From Marinomonas sp. THO17 (GTDB lineage: Bacteria > Pseudomonadota > Gammaproteobacteria > Pseudomonadales > Marinomonadaceae): DNA of 64,000 bases. The stretch spans positions 2,002,501-2,066,500 of the forward strand of contig NZ_AP031575.1 in NCBI RefSeq assembly GCF_040436405.1, read 5' to 3'. Position numbers and translations under genes: made by a program. This document shows, piece by piece, positions 38,684 to 47,524 of this stretch (positions are counted from its first letter, which is position 1; each line of letters starts with the position of its first letter). The notes beneath the pieces were generated by a model. It was given only the letters and a program-made list of their open reading frames with translations, searched no databases and was not told the origin of the DNA.

Positions 38684-41599
38684 TTAAACCACCTCCTGAC
38701 GACTAGCTTGCGGATCATAAAATGGCAATTCCACTACCCTTGCCAATACTGCTTGTCCCGACACTCGAATGGGTATTTTGTGACCTATGTCTTGCTGATC
38801 AATTCCCACAAAGGCAAGGCCTATGTATTCCCCTAAGGTAGGAGAATATTCACAGGAAGTGACATTACCCGTGATATTAGCGTCATCGCCTACACCATCC
38901 AGTACAATGTGTCCTTCCTCTGGTTTCGGCTGGGTCTTGTCCAATGTAAAGCCAACCAGTTTTCGCGTTTGCTGACGTGCCATCACGATATCAACCGAGC
39001 GACTACCAACATAAAAAGGCTTTTTGCGGGCGATCGCCCATTCTAATGACAACTCGCCGGGATGAGACATGCCATCTGTATCTTGACTGACAATGATGTG
39101 TCCCTTTTCAAGGCGCAATAAACGCTGGGTCTCGACACCAAACGGACGCATATCAAATTCTTCGCCAGCCACCATCAACAAGTCCCAAATCATGAGAGCA
39201 AACAAACTGGGCATATGTACTTCATAGCCCAACTCACCGACAAAGCCCACACGCATAAGACGTACCGGCATACCCTGTATGGAACCTTCTCGGTAACCCA
39301 GATAGGGAAAAGCCTCATTGCTAAAGTCCACATCCTGACAGACTTTCTGCAGCACTTTACGCGCCAGCGGGCCAGCCACATTTACCGCAGCAAAAGCAGA
39401 GGTCACGTTGGCAATATCCACCTGCAAACGCCATTGGGCATTCCACTTCGTCATTTCTCGATAGACAGCATCCACCCCACTGGTCGTAGCCGTCACATAA
39501 AAGTGATTTTCCGCAATTCGGCAAGCCACCCCATCGTCTACCACCACACCTTGCTCATTGGTCAATACCGCATAGCGGGTTTTACCAATCGGCTGTTTTA
39601 CAAAGGCAAAGGTGTAAATACGATTCATGAATTCGGCGGCATCTGGACCACGTAATTCAATCCCTCCCAAGGTGCTCACATCTATCATACCAACGCCATT
39701 ACGTACCGCTAAGGCCTCGCGCTCAATCAAGGCATTGCGATCTTGTTTTGGGCCATAAAATGCTGGACGTCGCCAAATGCCCGCCGGGATCATATGCGCG
39801 CCCAATTCAACATGACGCTGATGCATGGGCGTGTATTTATGGGGGTTGAAAATACGCCCAGCAATATTAGCCAACTTCTCTGGCACAAAAGGCGGACGTG
39901 CGGTTGTGACACCCGTTTCACTGACGCTTCTTTGCGTGGCTTGAGCGACCAAACGAGCCGTTGGCAAGGCTGAATGACGCCCTTGTGACGGCCCCATGCC
40001 GACCGTTGAGAAACGTTTCACCAATTGCACATCTCGGTAGCCAAGACGGGTCGCATTGATAATATCCTTGGCTTGTAAATCTTCATCAAAGTCAACAAAG
40101 TCTTTGCCTTTTGGATGTTTGAAGATAGGCCAATCAAAGTTGGTTTTTCGATCACAGATGACTTGAGGAAGACTTGTGTCACTTAACTTGAGCGCCAACA
40201 GAGCTTCTTGCGCTGCGCGCTGCCCATCCAACAACACCTTCTCCAGTTCATGAACACAGTTTACCGAGCCGGCAATGAACACATTGTTGGGTAAATTCGA
40301 TAAGCTAAAGCGAGCACTTACATCATCGTATTCCAGCTTGGCGCCACCCTGACAGAGCAATTGATAAGCCGGCATATAGCCTGCCGACATACACAAGAGG
40401 TCACATGGAATGGTCACCCCATCCATAGCTACTTGTCCCTGCCCTTTAATGCTATGAACTTTTACTGCCGCCAGATGTTTTTTATCACTGGTCGCAAGGG
40501 CTTCATAAACCGTCGACTGCCCCTTGACCTTAATACCCAGTTGCTCAACTTCTGCGAGCAAGGTTTGCTCAGCGCCCTCTTTACGCATATCCACCAGCAA
40601 AGGCACCTGCACACCATTCTTTGTCAACTCAATAGCAGCAAGGTAACCGTCATCATTCCCCGTCAAGACAACGGCTTTTTGCCCAGGCTTCACCGCATAA
40701 TGTTTCATTAAGCGCAGGGCGGCACTGGACATCATGATGCCCGGCACATCGTTATTGCGAAACACCACATGCTGCTCAAACGCCCCGGAGGCCACCACGC
40801 ATTGTTTGGCGCGCAACTTAAACATTCTGTTGCCTTGAATGACGGGCAGGTAATTATCAGCAAACCAAGCGTTACAAGTAGCGTTAACCAGTACACGAAT
40901 CTTAGGGTGTTGCTCCACTTTTTCCACCAAGCTGGATAAGGTTTCTTCTGCCAACTGACCTGCCACATCAAAACGATGATAGGTTAACGCTCCTCCCAGT
41001 TGCGGGTTTTCATCGATCAATATGACATCCGCGCCCCCGTCTGCCGCATGAATAGCGGCCGATAAGCCTGCAGGGCCAGCACCAATAACAGCAAGATCAC
41101 AAAATCCGTAGGCTTTATCATGATAAGTCGGTGTGAAATCAAGATCCGCCACACCTAGACCGGCTTTTTTACGAATAAAGGGTTCCCATTTATCCCAAAT
41201 GCCTTTTGGCTTATAAAAGGCACGATAATAAAAACCCACCGGCATAAAGCGGCTGCCATAGCCCAGCTTGGCATCTTTGTCATGCTCTAGCGAGCCATTG
41301 TAGTTTTGTCCCATCACCACAGTTTGGTCGGCCACCTCAACTCGGTCGCCTAAGACATTGGGCTCTTGGGGCAATTGCACCAGTGTATTGGCATCCTGAC
41401 CTGCCATGGTCAAAGGGCCTCTTGGTCGATGATATTTAAAGGAACGTGACATTAACCATTGACCATTCGCCACTAAAGCACTGGCAATAGAGTCACCTTG
41501 AAAACCACTATAACGAGTACCTTCAAACTCAAAACGGATTTCTTTATTGCGGTCTATTAATGAACCCAGTGGTAGTGCCAGACGCTCTAAGCCACTCAT
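38684..41599 (-). CDS. soxA: sarcosine oxidase alpha-type subunit, probably N-methylglutamate dehydrogenase MgdC
   Basis: 971-residue catalytic and folate-binding subunit. Order: an N-terminal ferredoxin-like domain (about 20-110, FEFEGTRYSGFQGDSIASAL); a FAD/NAD-binding domain (DLAVIGAGPAGLSAAIHAADGGADVILIDE, about 168-197, in broken form); and a C-terminal GcvT-like aminomethyltransferase domain (about 590-960). The last takes the methylene group onto tetrahydrofolate. It overlaps the soxD stop by four bases. In the N-methylglutamate pathway this subunit is MgdC. Sarcosine or dimethylglycine cannot be excluded as substrate by sequence alone. Confidence 0.93.
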   Translation of the reverse strand: MSGLERLALPLGSLIDRNKEIRFEFEGTRYSGFQGDSIASALVANGQWLMSRSFKYHRPRGPLTMAGQDANTLVQLPQEPNVLGDRVEVADQTVVMGQNYNGSLEHDKDAKLGYGSRFMPVGFYYRAFYKPKGIWDKWEPFIRKKAGLGVADLDFTPTYHDKAYGFCDLAVIGAGPAGLSAAIHAADGGADVILIDENPQLGGALTYHRFDVAGQLAEETLSSLVEKVEQHPKIRVLVNATCNAWFADNYLPVIQGNRMFKLRAKQCVVASGAFEQHVVFRNNDVPGIMMSSAALRLMKHYAVKPGQKAVVLTGNDDGYLAAIELTKNGVQVPLLVDMRKEGAEQTLLAEVEQLGIKVKGQSTVYEALATSDKKHLAAVKVHSIKGQGQVAMDGVTIPCDLLCMSAGYMPAYQLLCQGGAKLEYDDVSARFSLSNLPNNVFIAGSVNCVHELEKVLLDGQRAAQEALLALKLSDTSLPQVICDRKTNFDWPIFKHPKGKDFVDFDEDLQAKDIINATRLGYRDVQLVKRFSTVGMGPSQGRHSALPTARLVAQATQRSVSETGVTTARPPFVPEKLANIAGRIFNPHKYTPMHQRHVELGAHMIPAGIWRRPAFYGPKQDRNALIEREALAVRNGVGMIDVSTLGGIELRGPDAAEFMNRIYTFAFVKQPIGKTRYAVLTNEQGVVVDDGVACRIAENHFYVTATTSGVDAVYREMTKWNAQWRLQVDIANVTSAFAAVNVAGPLARKVLQKVCQDVDFSNEAFPYLGYREGSIQGMPVRLMRVGFVGELGYEVHMPSLFALMIWDLLMVAGEEFDMRPFGVETQRLLRLEKGHIIVSQDTDGMSHPGELSLEWAIARKKPFYVGSRSVDIVMARQQTRKLVGFTLDKTQPKPEEGHIVLDGVGDDANITGNVTSCEYSPTLGEYIGLAFVGIDQQDIGHKIPIRVSGQAVLARVVELPFYDPQASRQEVV

Positions 41600-41904
41600 T
41601 TTGACACCTCCGAAGCAGAGTCTGCCTGATCAAATTCAACACGCTCTTGATATAACTCACTTGGATCAAAAGTTCGTACAATTTCGTCTGAAGCCGTATG
41701 ACGTTCGGCAATAAACCAATATCCAGAGGGTGAATGGAACCACCATTCTAGAACCAACCTAATGGTATTATCTGAGTAGAAAACATAGTCAGCCCATTCT
41801 TTATCAGTGCAGGTTTTATGGTTAGGCATGGTTTTTACTTCGCCACCATAAACAAACTCTGAAATGTTTCTTGGGCCATTCAGTGGACAAGTCATTAGTT
41901 TCAT
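41596..41904 (-). CDS. soxD: sarcosine oxidase delta-type subunit, probably MgdB
   Basis: 102 residues from the ATG complementary to 41902-41904 with AGGAG upstream; the longer frame starts inside soxB. The start MKLMTCPLNGPRNISEF and EWWFHSPSGYWFIAERHT identify SoxD. Classical SoxD binds zinc through C-x2-C and a later His/Cys. Here the second Cys is Asn (CPLN) and the late Cys is Gly (HSPSG), so the zinc site is probably lost. This CPxNGPRN variant recurs, as far as I recall, in operons of the N-methylglutamate type. It overlaps soxA by four bases. Confidence 0.9.
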   Translation of the reverse strand: MKLMTCPLNGPRNISEFVYGGEVKTMPNHKTCTDKEWADYVFYSDNTIRLVLEWWFHSPSGYWFIAERHTASDEIVRTFDPSELYQERVEFDQADSASEVSK

Positions 41905-41914
41905 TTTGCATCTC

Positions 41915-43162
41915 CTAGTGGCTAGCGGCCGTAGCACCCATTTCATTGACTTGACGGAAAACATCAAAACGATCCATGGCAAAAGGCGCAATCAATTCAG
42001 GCACTTTGCCGCCACTGGCAACCAGCTCAGCCATGGTCTTGCCGCAGATAGGTGTTGATTTGAATCCCCAGGTTCCCCAGCCCGCATCAAGGTAGTAATT
42101 CTCCACTGGGCTTAACCCCATGATGGGACTGTAGTCAGATGTCATGTCCGTGATACCTGCCCATTGACGCATCAGTTTGAGATTTGCCATGAAGGGAAAC
42201 ATCTCGACGGCACTGGCTAGCAAGCTTTCTTTGAGATCTAAGGTAGAACGAGTGTTATAAAGCGGATAAGGATCTGATCCGCCGCCAAAGACAATTTCGC
42301 CACGACCGGTTTGCTGAACATAACAATGCAAGGCAGATGAGCTCACCAAAGGGTCTAAAAATGGTTTTACCGGCTGAGTCACCATAGCCTGTAATGGATA
42401 TGTGGTGATCGGCATTTTAATCCCCGCCATAGCAGCAACAAGAGAACTGTTACCTGCAACCGCTTGCACCACACAACCACAGCTCACCTTGCCACGATTG
42501 GTTGTCACTCCCGTCACCTTACCTTGTTCAACTGTCACTCCTGTGACCTCAGTAAGCTGATGCAATTCAACGCCACGCTGGGTAGCACCTTTGGCATAGC
42601 CCCACGCCACCGCATCATGACGCGCGGTAGCACCATCAATATGCCAAAGACCTGCAAGAATGGGCATATCAGCCGGATTCATATTAAGAGTAGGGACAAG
42701 CTCTTGTATCTGTTGTGGGTCAATCAACTCAGTACGTCCGCCAAAGTGTTTATTGACTTCGGTACGTTGACGAAATGAGCGCACTGTTGCGTCGGTATGG
42801 GCTAGGGTTAACTGACCACGAGAGGAATACATGATGTTGAAATCAAATTCGTTGGACAGACCTTGGAACAAATCTACCGATTGCTTGTAAAACTTGACGC
42901 CTTCAGAAGTGAGGTAATTTGAACGAATCACCGCCGTGTTTCGAGCTGTATTGCCACCCCCAAGATAGCCCTTTTCCAATACCGCAATGTTCGTCACACC
43001 ATGATACTTGGCAAGATAATAAGCCGTGGCAACACCATGACCACCACCGCCGATAATCACTACATCATAGTGGCTTTTGAGTTCTGTTGGCGCAGGCAAG
43101 TCTGCGTTTTTCTCAAATGGGTAATCGTTAGAAAGCCCATATTTCAACAATGAAAATGGCAT
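41915..43162 (-). CDS. soxB: sarcosine oxidase beta-type subunit, probably N-methylglutamate dehydrogenase MgdA
   Basis: 415 residues from the ATG complementary to 43160-43162 with GAGG upstream; a GTG at 43177 would add five residues. It is the FAD-dependent amine-oxidising subunit. The dinucleotide fold is DVVIIGGGGHGVATAYYLAKY. LEKGYLGGGNTARNTAVIRSNY includes the flavin-linking region of SoxB-type enzymes. AGWGTWGFKSTPICG is near the C-terminus. It directly follows folD and precedes soxD by 10 bp. The order B-D-A-G equals mgdABCD. Confidence 0.93.
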   Translation of the reverse strand: MPFSLLKYGLSNDYPFEKNADLPAPTELKSHYDVVIIGGGGHGVATAYYLAKYHGVTNIAVLEKGYLGGGNTARNTAVIRSNYLTSEGVKFYKQSVDLFQGLSNEFDFNIMYSSRGQLTLAHTDATVRSFRQRTEVNKHFGGRTELIDPQQIQELVPTLNMNPADMPILAGLWHIDGATARHDAVAWGYAKGATQRGVELHQLTEVTGVTVEQGKVTGVTTNRGKVSCGCVVQAVAGNSSLVAAMAGIKMPITTYPLQAMVTQPVKPFLDPLVSSSALHCYVQQTGRGEIVFGGGSDPYPLYNTRSTLDLKESLLASAVEMFPFMANLKLMRQWAGITDMTSDYSPIMGLSPVENYYLDAGWGTWGFKSTPICGKTMAELVASGGKVPELIAPFAMDRFDVFRQVNEMGATAASH

Positions 43163-43177
43163 AGACTGTGTCCTCAC

Positions 43178-44071
43178 TTAGCTAAGTGTATGGTGTAATC
43201 CGTTCGCTTGATCTCTGGCATATTGAGCGGCAACTAAGGTGTTTTTCATCAAACAAGCTATGGTCATGGGCCCTACGCCACCCGGTACTGGTGTAATGGC
43301 TTTGGCGAAAGGGGCCACCTTGGAGAAATTCACATCCCCCACCAATTTACGTTTGCCCGCTTGCTCAACCGCATTAATCCCCACATCGATCACCACAGCA
43401 CCCGGCTTAACCCAGCTTTCGTCAATCAACTCGGGTTGTCCTACTGCGGCCACTAAAATGTCCGCCTGACGAGCAAGGAGATTGGCTTGATGGGTTTTCG
43501 AATGGACCACAGTGATGGTGCAATTGGCTTGCAACAGTAGGTTTGCCATGGGTTTACCCACGATATTGGATCGCCCTACAATCACAGCATGCTTGCCCGA
43601 TAAGTCGCCCAATTCGCGCTGCAAAATTTCAAGGCAACCTAAAGGTGTACAAGGAATTAAGCTGGCTTGCCCTGTAGCCAAGAGTCCAACATTATGCGGA
43701 TGGAAACCGTCCACATCTTTTTGCGGTGCGATTAATCGAATGACTCGCTCTGCTGATAAATGCTTTGGCAAAGGCAACTGCACCAAAATACCATGCACAT
43801 CTTCTCGTTGGTTTAGCTCTTCAATGATGGCTTCCAAGGTTTCTTGAGTACAGTCTTCTGACAGGCGTTTTTCAATGGATCGCATACCAGCTTCTCGGGC
43901 ACGCTTAATTTTATTACGCACATACACAGCACTGGCAGGATCTTCTCCCACCAAGACAACCGCTAAACCAGGAGCAGGCAAATCAGCGTCAAGTAAATGC
44001 TGTACTTGCTCGCTCACCTCTCGAATGAGATTGTCGGCCAGTCGCTTACCGTCAATAACACGTGTCGACAT
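43178..44071 (-). CDS. folD: bifunctional methylene-THF dehydrogenase / methenyl-THF cyclohydrolase FolD
   Basis: 297-residue enzyme interconverting 5,10-methylene-THF and 10-formyl-THF. The catalytic lysine lies in [13 protein letters not shown]. The substrate segment is [13 protein letters not shown]. The NADP-binding motif [16 protein letters not shown] and the terminal [16 protein letters not shown] are intact. In this operon it would oxidise the methylene-THF made by the SoxA-type subunit. It lies 17 bp after purU and ends next to soxB. A second housekeeping folD elsewhere is likely. Confidence 0.96.
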   Translation of the reverse strand: MSTRVIDGKRLADNLIREVSEQVQHLLDADLPAPGLAVVLVGEDPASAVYVRNKIKRAREAGMRSIEKRLSEDCTQETLEAIIEELNQREDVHGILVQLPLPKHLSAERVIRLIAPQKDVDGFHPHNVGLLATGQASLIPCTPLGCLEILQRELGDLSGKHAVIVGRSNIVGKPMANLLLQANCTITVVHSKTHQANLLARQADILVAAVGQPELIDESWVKPGAVVIDVGINAVEQAGKRKLVGDVNFSKVAPFAKAITPVPGGVGPMTIACLMKNTLVAAQYARDQANGLHHTLS

Positions 44072-44088
44072 GGACTTCTCCTACCCTT

Positions 44089-44949
44089 TTATTTAAAGAC
44101 CACGGTTTTATTGCCGTACATAAAGACACGGTGTTCCAAATGAAGGCGTACTGCACTGGCTAAAGCCACCGTCTCAGTATCACGACCCACAGCTACCAAA
44201 CGTTCTGGGGAATAAGAGTGATCAACCGGCTGCACTGATTGTTCAATAATGGGGCCTTCATCCAAGTCTGAGGTCACATAGTGAGCTGTGGCGCCAATCA
44301 ATTTAACACCGCGAACATGGGCTTGATGATAAGGTTTGGCCCCTTTAAAGCCGGGTAAAAAAGAGTGATGGATATTAATCGCGCGACCATGTAACTCTTT
44401 ACAAAGAGCGTCAGACAAGATCTGCATATAACGCGCCAATACCACAAGATCGGTGTCAGTCTCTTCCACAATTTGCAACAATGCTGCTTCCTGCTCAGGC
44501 TTATTTTCTTTGGTAATGGGCAAGTAAACAAAACGAATACCTTCACGCTCTGCCATTGCCCGTAAATCTTTATGATTAGATACAATGGCCGTAATTTCCA
44601 TTGGCAATTCACCTTTACGATGACGATACAGCAAGTCATCCAGACAGTGATCAAACTTACTGACCATCAATAAGACACGCATCGGCTTTGTCGCATCAAA
44701 AATCTCCCAATCCATATCAAATTGGGTCACTTGCGCATCAAACCCATCACGAATTTTATCCAGCGTGGTGTCGTCCGATTCAATACGACACACAGCACGC
44801 ATAAAGAAACGTTGATTTTCTTCATCATCATACTGATGCATCTCAGAGATGTAGCAGCCTAAACCCGCCAAGTAGGAACTTACCGAAGCCACAATACCAC
44901 TGGTGGCATGACAAGCAGCCTTAAGTACAAACGTATTTGATTCCGACAT
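44089..44949 (-). CDS. purU: formyltetrahydrofolate deformylase PurU
   Basis: 286 residues from the ATG complementary to 44947-44949 with GGAG six bases upstream; the longer frame adds 19 unlikely residues. It has an N-terminal ACT domain and a C-terminal formyltransferase-like domain with INIHHSFLPGFKGAKPYHQA and a catalytic Asp in SDLDEGPIIEQ. It hydrolyses 10-formyl-THF to formate and THF. As first gene of the operon it would regenerate free THF for the demethylase. It is transcribed divergently from the IclR gene across 182 bp. Confidence 0.95.
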   Translation of the reverse strand: MSESNTFVLKAACHATSGIVASVSSYLAGLGCYISEMHQYDDEENQRFFMRAVCRIESDDTTLDKIRDGFDAQVTQFDMDWEIFDATKPMRVLLMVSKFDHCLDDLLYRHRKGELPMEITAIVSNHKDLRAMAEREGIRFVYLPITKENKPEQEAALLQIVEETDTDLVVLARYMQILSDALCKELHGRAINIHHSFLPGFKGAKPYHQAHVRGVKLIGATAHYVTSDLDEGPIIEQSVQPVDHSYSPERLVAVGRDTETVALASAVRLHLEHRVFMYGNKTVVFK

Positions 44950-45131
44950 TTTTTCTCCAACATCTCGTTCATTTACAGCTGAAAACAAATGATCAACACT
45001 TTGCATTTGTTTATCAAAAGTAAATTAAATATATTATCAGGAAACAGAAATGACAATAACTTCCCATTTCTAAATTGAAAATATCGAAATTTCCTACGCT
45101 GACGAAGTTATCTTTTATATTTGGAGAAAAC

Positions 45132-45890
45132 ATGAACAAGTCGACTGACTATCTTGTCCCAGCACTAAGCCGTGGTTTGCACATCCTTGAGCTGTTTGAT
45201 GCACAACACAGAATCTTGACCACTCAAGACTTCGCTGAACAGCTGAAGGTCAGCCCATCTTCCACCTATCGGATAGTGCAAACCTTGCTTGATCTAGGTT
45301 ACTTAAAAAAGGTGGCGCGCAATGCGTACGAATTGGGCCCACAAATTGTTTCCCGAGGTTTCGCTTACCTTGCCGGAAAAGAACTGATTGATATTGCTGC
45401 TCCATACCTTAACAAACTGCGCGATGAAACCTCTATCTCTTGCCATTTGGCCGTCAGAGATGGCTTAGACAGCTTGTATATCTATCGGGCTCAGGCGTCT
45501 CAGCGTCTATCCGTTAACATTCCTTTAGGCACACGATTGCCCTGTCATACCAGTGCCATGGGGCGTGTATTATTACAGCAATTAAGTGATATTGAGCTGA
45601 GTGCCATGTATCAAACCCAGCAACTAGACATGTACCCAAGTCCTCATCCGCAGACCCTCTCTGAACTCAAACACCTACTCCAAGAGGAATGGCAACAGGG
45701 CTATTCCAGCAATCGCTCCGATAATGCCACCGCCATTGCCGCGCCGATAAAAAACTATCTCGGCAAAACCATTGCCGCCATCAATATCTCGGGGGCAGAT
45801 CAAGTAATGAACAACCCAGAAAAGTTCGATATTGCCAAAAATCAATTATTAAAAACAGCGCAGTCTATATCTCAGGTAGCGCCAGCATAA
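45132..45890 (+). CDS. IclR-family transcriptional regulator
   Basis: 252 residues from the ATG at 45132, with GGAG at 45123-45126; a frame from 45075 adds 19 residues and skips this ribosome site. The winged helix (LTTQDFAEQLKVSPSSTYRIVQTL, broken here at its middle by no gap) is near residues 30-55. An IclR effector domain follows, with LPCHTSAMGRVLL and YSSNRSDNATAIAAPI. Its position divergent from purU-folD-soxBDAG suggests control of that operon. The stop codon lies inside the first unit of an 11-copy 9-bp tandem repeat. Confidence 0.88.
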   Translation: MNKSTDYLVPALSRGLHILELFDAQHRILTTQDFAEQLKVSPSSTYRIVQTLLDLGYLKKVARNAYELGPQIVSRGFAYLAGKELIDIAAPYLNKLRDETSISCHLAVRDGLDSLYIYRAQASQRLSVNIPLGTRLPCHTSAMGRVLLQQLSDIELSAMYQTQQLDMYPSPHPQTLSELKHLLQEEWQQGYSSNRSDNATAIAAPIKNYLGKTIAAINISGADQVMNNPEKFDIAKNQLLKTAQSISQVAPA

Positions 45891-45980
45891 CCAGCATAAC
45901 CAGCATAACCAGCATAACCAGCATAACCAGCATAACCAGCATAACCAGCATAACCAGCATAACCAGCATAACCAGCATAA
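45882..45980. repeat. 11 perfect copies of a 9-bp tandem repeat, CCAGCATAA
   Basis: 99 bp of uninterrupted CCAGCATAA units. The first unit encodes the last two residues (Pro-Ala) and stop codon of the IclR regulator. Each further unit repeats Pro-Ala-stop in the same frame, so copy-number change cannot alter the protein. It fills most of the gap between the converging IclR and aldehyde dehydrogenase genes. Confidence 0.97.
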
Positions 45981-46016
45981 AAGGTAATCTGATAAACCTG
46001 CTAGCTGGCTTTTTAG

Positions 46017-47507
46017 TTAGCGCATAATAAAAGGATTCGACATGGGTTCAGAGGATGTACTGATCCAGGTCGTGCGCACACGGGTGTAATCTTGTATCGC
46101 CTGAATACCAGCTTCACGACCATAACCGGACTGATTCACACCACCAAATGGGGCCATGTAAGAAACCGCACGATAGGTATTCACCCAGCAAATACCTGAT
46201 TGAATCTGCTGGGAAACACGCAAGGCTTTTGCTAGATTCTCAGTAAATAGACCCGATCCTAGACCAAACTCTGAATCGTTTGCTAAGGCAATCGCCTCTT
46301 CTTCCGTATCAAAACAAGCAATCGACATCACTGGTCCAAACATCTCAACATGCAAGGTGTCAATCTCGGCATGTGGGCATTCCACTATGGTCGGTTCAAA
46401 ATAAAATCCAGAGCCCAACGCATTCAGTCGTCGCCCTCCCGTCAACAGCTTCGCCCCTTGCTGTATTGAGTTTGCCAATGCTTTCTCAATGCCTTCTATT
46501 TGCGCTAATGTACAAAGCGGGCCAATATGAGATTGCGGATCCAAGGGGTCACCGACACGAATTTGTGCCGTTCTTTCTAATAAGCGATCACGTAACGCTG
46601 GATAAAGGTCTCGTTGCACATAGACTCTCGAACCCGCCACACAGGACTGACCTGATGCACCAAAGTTACCAGCAATAATACCGTTCGTTGCACTTTCTAA
46701 ATCCGCATCATTGAACACTAAAATCGGCGACTTACCGCCCAATTCCAGTGATGTGACCGCAAAATTATTGGCGGTATTTCGCACCACATGTTTGGCGGTT
46801 TCTGGGCCGCCAGTAAAAGCCAGACGATCAATGTCCGGATGACTGGTCAAGGGAATCGCGCAACCTTCCGCGTCTCCTGTTATCACCGATACTACGCCCT
46901 TTGGAAACCCGGCTTTTTCAATCAATTTGGCGAATTCTAATATGGCCACTGGAGCCAATTCAGAAGCCTTGATAATCACGCTACAGCCCGCCGCCAACGC
47001 GGGAGCCAATTTAGTGGCCGTAAGGAACATTTGGGCATTCCAAGGCACCACTGCCGCCACGACACCAATGGGTTCTGGTTTAGTAAAGACATGCATATCT
47101 GGCTTATCAATGGGTAAGGTCTGACCTTCGATTTTATCGGCCAAACCCGCATAATAACGATAATAATTGGCAACATATTTCGCTTGCGATTGGGTTTCTG
47201 CGGCCAATTTACCACTGTCTGTGGTTTCCACTGCGCCCAATACTTGAGCATGCTCCTCAAGCAGGTCGGCCAATTTATGCATTAATTGACCTCGGGCGGT
47301 GGCACTCAGACCTGACCAAGCAGGCTCAGACAAGACGCGACGGGCCGCTTTTACTGCGCGATCCACATCTTCTGGTGCAGCACATGCAAAGCTTGCCCAT
47401 GGCTCCCCTGTGGCAGGATTGACAGTAGGCATCACTTTTCCAGCAGCGCCTTCCACCCACTCGCCATCAATGAATAACAAATAATGCGGTAAGCTAATCT
47501 TTGACAT
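46017..47507 (-). CDS. NAD(P)-dependent aldehyde dehydrogenase of the catabolic island
   Basis: 496-residue ALDH-superfamily enzyme. The catalytic cysteine lies in GASGQSCVAGSRVYV and the general base glutamate in SLELGGKSPILVF. The nucleotide site shows VVPWNAQMF and FTGGPETAKHV. It is the last gene of the leftward operon, 17 bp after the monooxygenase gene. In trigonelline degradation an aldehyde dehydrogenase oxidises the ring-opened aldehyde, and I infer a similar role here. It could instead oxidise succinate semialdehyde or a betaine-type aldehyde. Function is certain only at family level. Confidence 0.88.
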   Translation of the reverse strand: MSKISLPHYLLFIDGEWVEGAAGKVMPTVNPATGEPWASFACAAPEDVDRAVKAARRVLSEPAWSGLSATARGQLMHKLADLLEEHAQVLGAVETTDSGKLAAETQSQAKYVANYYRYYAGLADKIEGQTLPIDKPDMHVFTKPEPIGVVAAVVPWNAQMFLTATKLAPALAAGCSVIIKASELAPVAILEFAKLIEKAGFPKGVVSVITGDAEGCAIPLTSHPDIDRLAFTGGPETAKHVVRNTANNFAVTSLELGGKSPILVFNDADLESATNGIIAGNFGASGQSCVAGSRVYVQRDLYPALRDRLLERTAQIRVGDPLDPQSHIGPLCTLAQIEGIEKALANSIQQGAKLLTGGRRLNALGSGFYFEPTIVECPHAEIDTLHVEMFGPVMSIACFDTEEEAIALANDSEFGLGSGLFTENLAKALRVSQQIQSGICWVNTYRAVSYMAPFGGVNQSGYGREAGIQAIQDYTRVRTTWISTSSEPMSNPFIMR

Positions 47508-47524
47508 ATGGCCTCTTCATACTG

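Noticed and set aside
39215-39655. 146-residue frame opposite soxA
   Set aside because: Shadow of the strongly coding soxA gene, with no independent support.
38095-43162. Plain call of sarcosine oxidase for soxBDAG
   Set aside because: Not excluded, but the purU-folD leader, the zinc-less SoxD and the nearby gmaS-mgsABC make N-methylglutamate dehydrogenase the better hypothesis.
45882-45980. Possible CRISPR array
   Set aside because: The 9-bp units are contiguous with no spacers, so it is a simple tandem repeat.
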